From Ctenosaura bakeri (lineage: Eukaryota > Chordata > Lepidosauria > Squamata > Iguanidae): a stretch of DNA of 64,000 nt. Position numbers and translations under genes: made by a program. Shown here one piece after another: positions 1 through 11,788 of this stretch. A model generated the notes under the pieces. That model was not told the origin of the DNA. It ran no database searches and worked only from the letters and a program-made list of their open reading frames with translations. Position 1 is the stretch's first letter, and each line of letters opens with the position of its first letter. Location of the stretch: assembly GCA_948474755.1 (NCBI GenBank), contig CAOLHI010000355.1, positions 248,001-312,000 of the forward strand, in the 5' to 3' direction.

Positions 1-2353
1 CACCAGGAAAAGCGGGAAGTAAAGCTGCGCTGAGACTGCGGTGTCTGGTGGATCTCCATCCGCTTTACCATGAGGCGCGCCTTCACCAGGTGATCCATCG
101 CCTCGTCGGTGGTGAAGTGGAACAGGTCTTGCCCGTCGAAAGGCAGGTCCTCGATCCGCTTCCTGCTGTCTTCCTGGAGGATAGGATCTGCTGGTTGGAG
201 AGCGCTACCGACTTGTTGTAGAGGTGGATAGCACTCGTCCGATGGTCTTCTGGAAGATGGGCCAGCAGAGGGTAGAATTTGTTCAGAAGGTTGCGTTGCT
301 ACGCAGCGAGACAGGCCAGCGTGTTGGAGACCCTCACAATAAGGGAGGAGGCAGAATAGAAGCGCCTGCCAAAGGTGTCCAGACAACGGCCCTTGCAGTC
401 TGAAGGTGTGGTGTGCGCCCTCTTGCCACTCTTGGTCTGGGAAGACTCAACCACAGTGGAGTTTGGTACCGGGTGGTTAAACAGGAAATCGACATCCTTC
501 CTCTGAGTCCTGCAGAGATGCTCCAGGCGATAAGGTATCAGCTGCAAGGACACAGGCTGGGTCCAGGGATATTTCAATACCTCATGTAGTACCGGCAGGA
601 ATAGTAACAGTGCCACAGATGGAGGATGGGTGTCCACATAGTGGAACACAGGATCCTGCACCACTGGAGTTGGGTCAGAAACATCAAGTTCCAGAGCATT
701 CACCATTCGAAGAAGGATGTCGGAGAACTGCTTAACGTCTTCCGGTGGCAAGTCCGGTGTGGGGTCCCCAAAGGCCAAGGGCGGAGACTCATGAGAGCCG
801 GAAGTCGAGCCAGCAGAGTCGGAGTCAGACTCATAGGACAGCAACGATCGAGAAGGCGACCTCTGTGCCTGAGGTTGTTGAGCTGGCCAAAAAACGGTTG
901 TTGGCGGAGTGGGTACCGTCCATGGTAACGAAGACGGTACCGGCAGGGCGAATGTCAGCCGTGCCACCATGGTTGCAGAGGTCAGCAGCACGGTAGGAAT
1001 CAGATGCCGGATGGCCTGGGTAGAAGACAGGACTGTGGTCGAGCTCTGTACTGGGAAGGGCCTCCGAAACCGGGCATGACACAGTAGCAGTCAGCCGAGG
1101 GGGAGGCGACACAGGCCAGTAGCGCAGAGAATGGTCTCTCAATCTCCAGCAATAGGGGGACCTCGAGCAGGAACGCGAATGCCAGTACCGAGGATGGTGT
1201 CTGGAACCGGGTGATGGTGACCGGAACCGATGACAGTACGGAGACCAACGGCGCACATCCGTGTGGTATCTGTCTCTATACGCGGGAGAGTAGGAGTGGT
1301 AGGATCCCGGCTGCTCTTGCCACAGGTGTTCATGCCCATATTGCAGTATATAAGAGGCAGAGAAAAAAGGCGAGTCGAGCTCAGGGCGAGATCTGTCCTG
1401 CTCAGGAAAGATCTCCTGCCGCCGCAGGGATCAATGCCTTTCCCTTTGGCTCAGCGAGTGCATCTTGCTCCTGCGGGCGCAGTCCCGGGAAGGCATGCAA
1501 TGACAGGATAGGGCCCGTGGTGTGACCAAGGAGGGTTCCGGGTGGTCCATCCCATATTCCAGGTGACCGAGCGGAACAGCCGGCAGGAAGGTGCATGATG
1601 ACAGGATGGGGCCCATGGTGTGACCAAGGAGGGTTCTGGGTGGTCCATCCCACATTCCTGGTGACCGAGCGAAATAGTCGGCACTGAAAGGTCAGGCGGG
1701 TCTGAGAGCACAGAAAGGCCGTCGGCCAGGTCCTCCTCCGATAACGCTGAAATATCAGGCGGGCCCGCTTCCTCAATGACATCCTCCAGGGCCTGGGTCG
1801 GAGGAGGTGTCGGAAGGCAGGTCCTCCATGGAGAGACCGAAACCCGCTTCTCCTTCTCCTTCTTCTCGTTCTCCTTGGGAGGGTCAAGAGAAGAAAGCTG
1901 CTTACGCTGTGCAGCGGTGAGAGGCTTCGATGTCTTAGCTGCCTGCGAGCCTGCAGGGGCATCCCTGGTCACAGAAGTAGTCGGCACCCGCTTCGAAATA
2001 TGAGGGAGTGTCGAGATGGGAGGCAACGAGTACAGTACCGAGGCTGGTACCGTTGGTGTCGGTATGGCAGCCGCCGATACTGACGAGGGTGTGGCTGATG
2101 GTCGCACCACTGAGGAGGAGCGTGAAGACATGGTAGAATGCTCCGTTGCCTGCTCTTTGACCCGCAAAGACTCTTCCCAGCAGTGGGTTTGAGTCTGGAT
2201 GACCTGCTCCTCACAGTTTGGCGATAAACTCTCGACAAACAGAACAGGCCTTCACATTGTGGGTTTCCCCAAGGCAAAAAGACACTCAGCGTGGCTGTCC
2301 GAAAGAGCAACCTTACAACCACAAGAAGCACAGTTTTTGAAGAGGGTGGACAT
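1..2353 (-). mobile_element. DIRS-type retrotransposon, gag-like ORF1, decayed and cut by the window edge
   Basis: Reading the minus strand, an ATG at 2353 opens a short Cys/His cluster (C-x2-C, then D-x-H-x2-C, then LG). After a one-base slip in a G-run near 2265 it continues as H...C-x2-C. Farther on come a Ser/Pro/Lys-rich linker (about 2167-1450) and a helical segment (991-3) containing IEDLPFDGQDLF and DEAMDHLVKARLMVKRME. That block is the hallmark of the gag-like domain shared by DIRS elements and the alpha-specific part of LAP2 (TMPO). Breaks visible: frameshifts near 2265 and 180, and a TAG at 301-299. The reverse transcriptase and tyrosine recombinase would lie beyond the window start. 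A TMPO-derived pseudogene is the alternative, but the N-terminal Cys/His cluster favours the retroelement. Confidence 0.7.
1501..1694 (-). repeat. 98-bp tandem duplication inside the DIRS relic
   Basis: Two adjacent copies of a 98-bp unit begin at 1501 and 1599. Both contain tgtgaccaaggagggttc and ggtggtccatccca, and they differ at scattered bases. The unit is not a multiple of three, so the second copy reads in another frame. The element was duplicated either before or after coding was lost. Confidence 0.85.
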
Positions 2354-4455
2354 AGAAGAAGAAGGAAATCAGAAGATAAAAGTCAAGAAGAAAAACTCAC
2401 AGAAGAAGTCCAAGAGAAGCAGGGGGGGTTCAAAAAAGTCCAAAATCCAAGAGAAAAACGCCAAGAGACAATAGCCGCTAAGCAAGAACCTTCTGTTCGC
2501 TAAGGTGGATGAAAAAGAACTGAGGAGAGACCGTTGGCTTGGCGGGCTGAGCATGCTCAGTACGGGCATGGGAGAGGGGTTCCCGCCAAGCTGCTTAGCT
2601 CTAGAATTTTCCAAATGCTACCGTGCATGTGCGGAATTCTCACTGTGTGAGGCAAGAGACCACGAAGAAGAAATGTAGACTCATAGCACACATTAATTAC
2701 ACTCCACGTTTTCTTATGGAGTTAAGTTACAGTACCCCTGCTCGATGTCAATGCAGGTGCCACCAATCCACTCTACTGTTGTGTATCAAATGAAAAATCT
2801 CAACTCAGGCAGCAAAATGTCTTTGGCTAGCATTGCAAGGAAGCCTACAAACCTGAGATACTCGGTATAACATCAGATGTTACTGGGAGGTGGAGGGTGG
2901 GGGTGGAGGTACAAACCTGCTGTCATTGTTGCTTTTCCACCTACATGAAATGCATTATCACTTTTTGAATTAAATGCCACCATCACTGATGACAGTCAAT
3001 GATATCTAACTCCACCAAGTAGCAGAAGTTACCATGCTGAACCACTTCAGTCCTCAGGAACTAAATACATCCAAGTACATTCTCTACATAAAATTTCTTG
3101 CAGTTTGAGGTTTCTATATGTTATACATATCTTCTTCAGGAAGACAACTACAATAGTTATGAGAGACAAATTACAGAGAACAGGTTTCTCTTATAACTTC
3201 CTTCTACCTAAGACTTTTCTAAGGCAAAACGGATTCTTGTTAATCAGATTAAAGATACAGATGTGCAATACATCCTCTATCTGCTGCTTATACTACCTGC
3301 TCCTCAACTTATCTAGGCCTGTCATTTAATACCAATAGGGATGCAAACTATCTTGAAAATCTGACCATCTCTAAATACCATACAATCTTTACTAAAGCTC
3401 TAAATGTTACTCTTCTGCTGTGCTAGATAGTTCTTTCCAGGGAATTCCTTACAAAAATTTTATTTGTCAATGTGGAGAGGGATTAGTAGAGCCTTTATCC
3501 AATATATTTTTCTTTTGTAATTTTTAAAGAATTGAGAAATTGAAATTAACTGATCTTGATATTACCTTTGTTTTATATTGTTTACCTTTTGTATTGTGTT
3601 TTGTATGACAGATGTATTATTTTAATTGTCTGTGACTGCATAATTAAAGACTGAATTTACTTTCTATGGAACCTACCTATGGAATTTACATCTAGATTTC
3701 AGGACTCTTACCAGACTGCAGTTCTATACGCACATAGTGCCACTGAATAAAGTGGGTTCCATCTTCACATACACTTAATCAGCCTGTATTTCTAAACACT
3801 GTTGACACTTGCAAGGATTAATTATCATATGCCAACTAATTCATCATCAATGCTTAAAGTTCTCATTTGTTCCTTTAAGACTCTTAACATTTCAGAATCT
3901 GCTTCATGACTGATCAAAATTCTATATAGGAAAAAGGCTGAAATTTTTACCAGATTTCCACCCATTCACTACAAAGGGTATGGAGATGAAATCTACATTT
4001 TTATTGACCTTTGTTTAAATGCCATTTAAACATTTAGTTAACTAAATTAACAGTGCAATCCTATAACTGTTAATTCAGCACTTCATCTAACTGACTTCCA
4101 TGTTTTATTCCCCAACAGCAACCTAAACTGAGATTAGCCTTTACTTGGAATCTATGAGATACCAGAGATAAGACAAGGAGAAGAGTAGCTTAAATTACTG
4201 ATTAATCCAGCTACTGGGTAATAAACATATATAGCACCTTTAGAAATGCTGAATCTAAGGAGGTTGAATTGAGAATAAGAAAAGTATACAGCAAGCCCCC
4301 AGGTTTTTTCTTACTTGTGATCATTTCTCTGCAGAAAAGCTACTTCTTAGTATCTTGATCATACATGTGCACACAGCAGGAAGCAGAAATAAGTGTGATT
4401 TCCTAATTTACAATTGTTAGCTTGAAAATGGATTGTCATATGATTAGCTGGCTAT
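2354..4455. other. Intronic DNA; leader of the DIRS relic then no recognised feature
   Basis: About 2354-2640 is purine-rich on the plus strand and is probably the leader of the DIRS relic. From 2640 on the DNA is AT-rich with no long ORF and no repeat I can name. A phrase near 4050 (cagtgcaatcctata) resembles an old dispersed squamate repeat but is too short to assign. Confidence 0.5.
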
Positions 4456-4461
4456 GGGCTA

Positions 4462-4820
4462 GAGCAGGGATGAGAGTGATATAGTACCTCAGATGTTGTT
4501 GGCCTGCGAGGTCATCACAGATAATGGTGAAGAATGGACTCGACTACTGTAAAATGCTCAATGAGGGGCTACCCTTGGAAAAAAGGTAGAAGCTACAGCT
4601 AATGCAAAATGCAGGAGCTTAACTGCTAGCTGGAACACTATACAGATAGCATGTAAAGCCAATCTTAAAAGAACCACACTGGTTGACAATATCTTTCTGG
4701 TCTGTACTCAAGGTGGTTGTGATGACATTTAAAGTCACATTACGACAATGGGAACATTAGGACAATATCAACTGAAGGGTGCTAAACCATATCCTCAAGT
4801 AAATTGCCACATAAATTAAT
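4462..4820 (+). mobile_element. Degenerate L2-type LINE fragment, preceded by a MITE scrap
   Basis: Plus-strand translation around 4530-4800 gives, with stops, LDYCKMLNEGLP, LQLMQNAGA, LLAG and LKEPHWL. This is the typical end of the L2/CR1-clade reverse transcriptase (DYCN..GLP, VQNAAARL, LHWLPV). The 50 bases before it contain cagatgttgttggcctgc, the edge of a palindromic repeat seen again at 38.9, 51.4, 58.2 and 61.0 kb. Old and heavily mutated. Confidence 0.6.
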
Positions 4821-4839
4821 GCCACATAAATTAATTTTT

Positions 4840-6103
4840 GCAAAGGGGGAGGTTAACAGATAAAAAACCTGCTGGGACCAAAATTGTCTCAACAGTCTAC
4901 TGTATTTGTTTTAGTCATATTTTTTTCAAACAGAGAAGGCTGACAACTTCTCATAATAAACATTCTACTTCATGTGGACATGTGTTTTCTGGCTCCAAAA
5001 TGGATTCTGCCCACACACACAGTCCTCTGGCATATGGGGCAACTTTTTTAAAAACTATAAGGAATACAGGTTTCTCACTGAGATCGGGGGGGGGAGCTTT
5101 CCCTGAATGAGGGTTAAAATGAGTAACCAACACATGTACATACTTTAAAATTCTTCACTACTGAAGACAGCAAAAGCAACCCAGTTAATGTAAGTTTCTT
5201 ACTGGAAGCCTCTTTTTTTAACTTTTGGATTTAAACCTGGAATTTTTGACTTAAGATGCTTTCTCTGTTCTCAGCAGGGTGTGTCTGATGCTAACTCTGC
5301 TCCAAAGCTTTTCAGTGAAAAAGTGAAATAATGCCCTAGAATTTTTTTTTTTGACCCATATACAATTTTCAACTAAGAAATGCAAAAACCACTATAGTAT
5401 ACAGACTAGCTATTTAAAGGAAATAAACGACGGCATATATGTTTTCAACAATGCCCAAATGCTTATCAATTTCTGTTTGTTTGTTTTACTGCATAGTGAC
5501 TAACAGTGGATCAAAATTTATACACTTTATTTTAAAGGATGTTATAAACAGCTAATTCAATAGTTTTTAGAGAACTGAAATCCCAAAGAAATATCTAGAA
5601 TATAGATCAATACTATTTTCCCCCGATAGCAAGCTTAACAGCAAATTCCAACCATATCCTGCTTCAACAGTGTCGTCTTCTGAGTGAACTGAAGCAAATG
5701 AATGAAGTCTACTATGCTCATTTCCTTCATTCCTTTCCACCCACATTAAATTGCTTTGACATTGTTTCAACAGAAATGCAACACTACCCAGCATGAGACT
5801 TGAACTAGGGCACTAAATGTGGACAGCAAAGAAAAGAACCCTTCAAACCAAGACTAGCCTTTCTTGGCAATTTTTATTTGACAGGTTTGTAACAATGGAG
5901 GCAGCATTCACTATTAGAGCAGCTCCATGATGTGTAACAATGTACACATTAGAACAAATACACCAACATCGCAGCCCTAATTATTTCTGAAGACTAACCA
6001 AGTTGGTCTGTTGAAAGAGGGAAAAGCATAATCCTATGGTCACTCAAAGGCCAGCACATGTATAATACATAGTTTTGTCATACTATAATCCACAGTAGTT
6101 CAT
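4840..6103. other. Unique-looking intronic DNA
   Basis: No ORF with recognisable content, no terminal repeats and no SINE boxes seen. Contains short poly-T runs only. Confidence 0.5.
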
Positions 6104-7569
6104 GGTATAATAAATTCATTTTAATTTTTTAAAATTTACTTATAAGAAAAGGAAAAACATAAAAAAATATGTAAGGTGATAAATATAAAAGTGAAGGAAA
6201 AAAGGTTACAACAAAAAAAATTCTTACATTTCTATTTATCTCTAAATCTATTTGCATAATATTACTTATTCTTTAATTTTTTTAAATTTTTATTAATTAT
6301 ATAACTAAATCACAAATACAAAACAAGAAAAAAAAGTTAAACACCATGTGATATACATAATAGTGAATTAAAAAAAAATAATTTTTTTTCTTTTTCTTTT
6401 TTTTCTCTTCTCTTAAGCAATACTAACTTTCATTGTTATTTTGCACCTTTATCCTTAAATTTATAAATCTGTTCAACTATTATAATTTCACATTTAATTC
6501 AATATTTTTCACATCCCCTTTAATCTATTTCTATTGTTAATTCTTTTAACTTTTTTTTTAAAAAAACATTGACATCACTTATCCTTTTAAATCTATAAAT
6601 CACAAGTTTAACACACACACCTACTAAGAGTTACAAAATATACAACATAAAAGAAAAACAAAACTAAAACTAAAAAATACCCACCCCCCAGAGCCAACTT
6701 TTTATTTAATCCACTTTCCAAAATTGCCATTCTTCTTTTGACAGGGTAGTATTACTATCTCTTTTCAGAACTTTATCCAAAAATATTTTCCAAATTTCTT
6801 CAAAATCATTCCCTTTAACCAAACCTTTCATAAATCTAATTCTACATGTTAGTTTATCATTAATTGCGATTTTCCACACTTCGTTATACCATTCCTCTAT
6901 TTGAAATTTTTCATTTGCTTTCCATTTTTTTGCTATTATTAATCTCGCTGCAGTTAACAAATTTGTTATTAATTCTTTCTTTACTTGAGTACACTCAACC
7001 TTATCATATATAGATAACAATGCAATATTTGGACATACTGGTATATCTGCTCCTATAATCTCTTTTATCTCTTTAAAAACCTTTTGCCAAAACTCCATTA
7101 TCTTATTGCAATTCCACCACATGCATAATATTACTTATTCAACATATTATAAATATACTGATTATATATTTTGGTTATATATATCTAAATCTCATTTTCA
7201 TTATACCTATTGTTGTTATTTATTCCCATATCTAACATTTTAAAAAATATACTATTAGTAATTTCATTCTTATTTCCATCGTTTTCAAACTAAATTTAAA
7301 CTATTACTATTGCTAAGTGTACCCCATCCCCAGAGCCAATTATGCCTCAAATTACTCCACCGTCCAGAATTGTAACTCTTCTTCCGGAGCTGTGACACCT
7401 TCTTCTTTTACTAACGCCTTATCCACAAACATCTTCCATATTGCTTCAAAAACACTCCCTTCCATTAATTCCTTTTTTGACCTTAATTCCACATGTTAAT
7501 TTATCATTAATGGAGATTTTCCATACTTCTTTATACCAATCCTCTATTTGAAAGGTATAATAAATTCAT
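6104..7569 (-). mobile_element. Outer L1-like LINE 3' end, 5'-truncated, with 16-bp target-site duplication
   Basis: The 16-mer ggtataataaattcat occurs at 6104-6119 and again at 7554-7569, bracketing a minus-strand LINE end. The coding remnant lies at about 7553-7317: it reads EEWYKEVWKI, INDKL, then FEAIWKMF and ends with QFWTVE and a stop. This matches the C-terminus of the inner copy and of L1-type ORF2. The 3'UTR (7316-7141 plus 6252-6120) ends in an A-rich tail next to the left duplication. The element was later split at 6253-6271 by a second copy of the same family. Confidence 0.8.
6253..7140 (-). mobile_element. Inner L1-like LINE 3' end nested in the outer one, with 19-bp target-site duplication
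   Basis: The 19-mer tgcataatattacttattc flanks this copy at 6253-6271 and 7122-7140. The minus-strand ORF at 7122-6706 (138 codons) starts MWWNCNKIMEFWQKVF and contains TAARLIIAKKWK and IEEWYNEVWKIAINDKLT, the L1-type ORF2 C-terminus, with an intact stop. The 3'UTR (6705-6272) ends in an AT-rich tail. The copy is 5'-truncated exactly at the duplication and is much less decayed than the outer copy, as expected for a younger insertion. Confidence 0.85.
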
Positions 7570-9627
7570 AATGTGCCTCAGGACTGTCATTACTTCTAAT
7601 TATCTTAAACGTAACAGACTTGCACCTAAACAAATACATTCAATGTTGCATCATCCTTGGGACAAATGTTCCTTTTAGTATTATCACTCTTTTTGCATGA
7701 GGCAGGTATATTAATATGCATAGCCTTAACCAAACTTGATGGCAATTACAATTTCCTTCAAAATTTTCTTGCATTTGGCTACTACGGTAGGTAAGAAGGA
7801 ACCTCACTTGTAACATTCAGCTAACTACAAATCAAAGTACAACCTCAAACCTTCATAAAGAGGCAAACGGTAGCTAAACCACTCAAGCAAATTTCCTTTA
7901 TAAACGAATACTTATCTCAAAATTAAGACAGTCATTTGTTCCAGAAATAAATTTCCCAAATTTCACCAAAACTCCCATTTCTAATACAGAATAATGGGAG
8001 TAATAACAAAAAACAAAGTTTCTCCAGTTGATCTTAATTCACAGAAGTATGTTAAACCACCTATGAGATCTTATAAATTTTAAATGTACAGGAAATTTTT
8101 TTAGAGCAAACACACATGCATTATGCAGTACAGAGTCTCAGATTACAATTCTGCAAGATGAGTGTGCTGATATTTTATAAAGGATAGGCATTTAAAAGAA
8201 TCTCAGGAATTCAAGAAAGCATAACAACTGAAGCTATCGGAACTTGGTTTTTGTTTACACCAAAGTAATAAAGGCTAGTTATAAAAAGAATGGCAAGTAT
8301 TTTAACAAGTGTTCTACATCTACAGAGTCTGCTATTGTCTGTACCAGATATCTGCACAAAAGACACAAATTATTCTGTTGGGGTTCCTTCCAAAATGACA
8401 ATAGTATAATCAAAACAGTGGTTCCCATAAACAAGAAACAATACCTAATGCATTCACTAACGGGACCAATACTGGTGGTAAGAAAGCAAGCAATTTTGTG
8501 TTTGTAACACCTGTGCATGGTGTTCATATACAAGAACTGACAGGAACAGAGAGCTGCCTAGCAGAAAATTCTAACATCTATGAACCTGCAAAACAGCATT
8601 TTAAAAATAATTATTAATGAACTGAACAGAGCCTGAAGGGGTTTAGTTCCATATACTATCTCTTTTCTTTCCGAAAAATAAGAGGTACTAAATCTTTCCA
8701 CGTACAAAGGAAAATATAGCATTTTATATAGTTTTTGATAAGAAAAATGCTTTAGGGGGAAAATTACTACCCTTTGTTATATATTTAAAATCAGAATATG
8801 AGTAAAATATACTGTGCAGCCTAAATGCTGTTCTTATCAGATGTTTCATAATGTCATTGTTTAGTTTTCTGCTCATATTCCATTTCCTCTTTACAGGACT
8901 AGCCAAAGAAAGCTGCCCCAGGAAAACACCATCTTCAGTAAAAGACTTCAGTAATATTTTTAACTAACAGAAGTTTGCCTGTTCAGTTCTTCTATTCCAT
9001 GACTTACAAGAATACAATATATTACTAAAAATATACAAAAAGTACTCTAAATCAATGTTTTTCTTCTATATATAAAATACATAAATTCTACTTGTTAATT
9101 TAACAGTGTCTTAATTAATTTTGTATGTACTACTAGTTATACTTCATTATGACAAGTTAAAGGTCAACTCTATATTTAAAATTTAGCAAACACCCAAACT
9201 GCTATTGTTTATATTCAATTAATCCCATTTACAATCCAACATCCACATAGCAGACATTAATATTTCAAATCAGAACCAATTTTCTGCATACAATGCAAAA
9301 GTGATAGGCAAAAAATAAGCCCAACTGCTACAGAAATGCTTCAAGAACTTAAGCCGGCAGCTGGTATCAATAACAGCTATTCTTCAAAGTGGAGTCAAAG
9401 GAAGCAGGAGTCTAACTTTTATCAATACACAAGCACGTCAGCTCATACAGTTTTGACGATCCATTAAGACTTGCTTACCAGTTGCAACACACTGGTAAAC
9501 TTCATAGTGTCATTTAATTTCACAGTCTCATGAAAGTGCTGTAGTATTAGGTTTCATAATCCTATTTCAGTTTTCCTGACCATTTTTCTCTAGCCACTGC
9601 TCAGGTCTTACACCAACAGCTCTTTTG
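7570..9627. other. Unique-looking intronic DNA
   Basis: AT-rich, no transposon ends or coding signatures recognised. The ORFs at 8244-8533 on both strands have no composition or motif that suggests a gene. Confidence 0.5.
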
Positions 9628-9629
9628 TA

Positions 9630-9842
9630 CAGTTGGACTTCTGTATCCACAGATTCAACCATCCACACCTTGAAAATATATATTAAAAAAAAATCCAAAA
9701 AGCAAACCTTTGTATTGTTCACCATTTTATATATGGGACACCATTTTACTATACCACTGTATATAATGGGACTTAAGCATCAGATTTTAGTATCCATGGG
9801 AGACCCTGGAACCAAATCCCAGTGGATATTGAGGGTCTACCA
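9630..9842. mobile_element. Tigger-like (TcMar) MITE
   Basis: The left end is TA + cagttggacttctgtatcc. The right end, gtggatattgagggtctac, is its degenerate inverse. The interior (attttatatatgggacacc, tggaaccaaatccca) matches the element at 17951-18370 in the opposite orientation. The TA flank and the CAGT(T/C)GGCCCTC-like ends are typical of Tigger-derived non-autonomous elements. Confidence 0.7.
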
Positions 9843-10234
9843 TATACCAAAACTTGAAGGGAAGGGGAACACACTATATAACGTTCCATGAATAAGGCAA
9901 ACTGCTCTAATGTGGCTGCTAGATGTGTCTTCCCCCTCTGCCTGTGCTAGCCATACACAGACTGATCTTAGTCAAGCAATTGGCTGTCCCTTCCAACATT
10001 CAGCACACTTGCCCCCTTTGCAGCAAAAAACAGACGAAACCTTGTTTTGAATCACCTTCTTGGTGAATTTACAGGTACGCAGAGCACGGCCTTCACAACG
10101 GCACTGGCACTGCTGGAACTTCCGTATTAAGGAGATCAGTAAAGAACCATTTCTCCAGCTTCACAAAGTAGATAAGTACATTTTGTCAGGCCAACTTTCA
10201 GTTATAGTATGTTCTGACATGTTCGAAGGATATA

Positions 10235-10456
10235 CAGTGCGCCCACTGTATGCAGAGGTTCCATTCCAGGAACCTCCATTTCTAAAACAAAACATGTGAA
10301 ACATCATGTCCCATTATAATTAACGGATGCAATGTGTGTGTGCCCTGTGGCAGCTCGGGCACAAATCTACTGCATTCACTGACTATAAAGGGATGCGATG
10401 CTTCGCATGATCTTGCATTTGTGCATGCAGAGGTTGCATGAGTGGAGGGTCCACTG
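10235..10456. mobile_element. Tigger-like MITE flanked by TA
   Basis: The element starts cagtgcgcccactgtatgca and ends gagggtccactg, flanked by TA at 10233-10234 and 10457-10458. Both ends carry a near-match of tgcagaggttgcat next to the terminus. No coding capacity. Confidence 0.65.
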
Positions 10457-11109
10457 TAACTAATATGCTTTGGATTCCATCAAAAAAAACCGGTTGCTGT
10501 ATACACTCATGTATAAAATCTAGAAATTTATTCAAAAAAATGAGTCCAGTAAATTTGGATCAATTTATTCATGGATCAAATTAAGTATTATATCTTAATT
10601 CTTATTAAAAAATGAACAATCCCCTTTTCTGAGTAGAGTGGCAGAAGGCAAGAGCTTAACCCATTCCAGGAGAATGTAAAGGAAGCAATGAACTCCCTCT
10701 ACTCTCTTCTTCGCAGCACTGTTTCTAACCTTTTTTGGATGCCTGGATGGGAAAATGGCAGCAGCAGCAGCTCTTGGTGCTTCCCTTCAAAAAAGCACTG
10801 AGAAAGTAGAGGGCAGCAATGCTTCTTTTAGGTGCTCCTGGAACAGACTAAGCTCTCAAGTTTTCCACTCTACTCAGAGAAGGAGATGGTTCTTTTTTTT
10901 CTTTTTTTTTCTTTTTGATGACAGTGTGAAGCTGGAAATGTCACCATGTGATACTGGGATGTATATTCCAGCCGGTTATGATGTATATTCCAGCCTGTTA
11001 TTAATTTTAGCTGTTAATTCATCTTCGCTGTCACCACCCATTGAATTCTGAATACCTGGACAATACAATGGGACTCTGTCCATTACATTTCAATCCCTAA
11101 CCTTAAGGA

Positions 11110-11760
11110 TCTCCCTTTTTCCCCAGTCTATTTAGCGTTGGCGTGGGAAGGAGAGAAACAGGGTTCTTACAGAAAGTATTTATTACAGGCATGCAAATGA
11201 ATAAGGCAAATTAACACACATGGGAAGCTCCCCCCTCCCAGGCACGCTTAGTTACAAGTAGTTACAAAAGAACAGATATAAAAGCACAGATACATTCTTT
11301 AGATCAGCCAGCTCCAAAATAACAGAAAAGTCCCTAACGCGACTAACTACTTTAGTCTAGTACTCACAGATGGTTCTCAGGCTTAGATGTTCTAAAAGGA
11401 AGGGGCCAGGAGGCGAGGCGAGGCGAGGCCTGCAACCTGCTACTGGCAGTTCCTTTGTTGTTTCTTTGTTGTTCCTTTGTTATCTCTCAGCCACATGGCC
11501 TCGCAAGAAGTTTTATAACTTCTCCTTGGAAGCATCTGGAAGCATCCTGAAGATGCTCACCTCTTTCCTTTTTGATTGGTCAAGTCTCACCCTGTGACCT
11601 ATGATGCTGACCCACATGACCTATGGTGCTGACCCACATGACCTATGATGTAATCTAATCCCAACACCTCATTAACCCTTGGTTTACCTGAAGAGGGAAG
11701 TTTCCCCCTTTAGCTAAGTCTGGATAATGGGAAGCCCCATTATCACAGGCAGTTAATACT
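11110..11760 (-). mobile_element. LTR-like block (solo LTR candidate), minus orientation
   Basis: On the minus strand the order is: three 22-bp tandem units (11660-11595), ACCAAT box (11580-11575), TATAAAA box (11518-11512), about 330 bases of leader, then an AATAAA poly(A) signal (11184-11179). This U3-R-U5 order is what an LTR shows. The block at 61.2-62.15 kb has the same CCAAT-TATA-AATAAA order and spacing. I could not define TG...CA ends or a target-site duplication, and no internal retroelement genes are attached. Confidence 0.5.
11595..11650 (-). promoter_or_regulatory. Tandem units carrying two DR3 nuclear-receptor-type sites
   Basis: Units start at 11595, 11617 and 11639. On the minus strand the joins give AGGTCATGTGGGTCA twice (11622-11608 and 11644-11630): two RGGTCA half-sites in direct orientation with a 3-base spacer. 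Known biology: DR3 of this consensus is the classic VDR/RXR arrangement and is also used by PXR/CAR. Whether it is active here is unknown. The array sits upstream of the CCAAT and TATA boxes of the LTR-like block. Confidence 0.55.
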
Positions 11761-11766
11761 GTTTAA

Positions 11767-11788
11767 GTGTGTGTGTGTGTGTGTGTGT
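11767..11788. repeat. (GT)n microsatellite
   Basis: Eleven uninterrupted GT units. Confidence 0.95.

Noticed and set aside
1..991. TMPO (LAP2) gene fragment
   Set aside because: The LAP2-like domain is preceded by a DIRS-type Cys/His cluster in the same orientation with no exon borders; a retroelement fits better.
2199..2474. Lysine-rich plus-strand ORF
   Set aside because: Antisense of the pyrimidine-rich leader of the DIRS relic.
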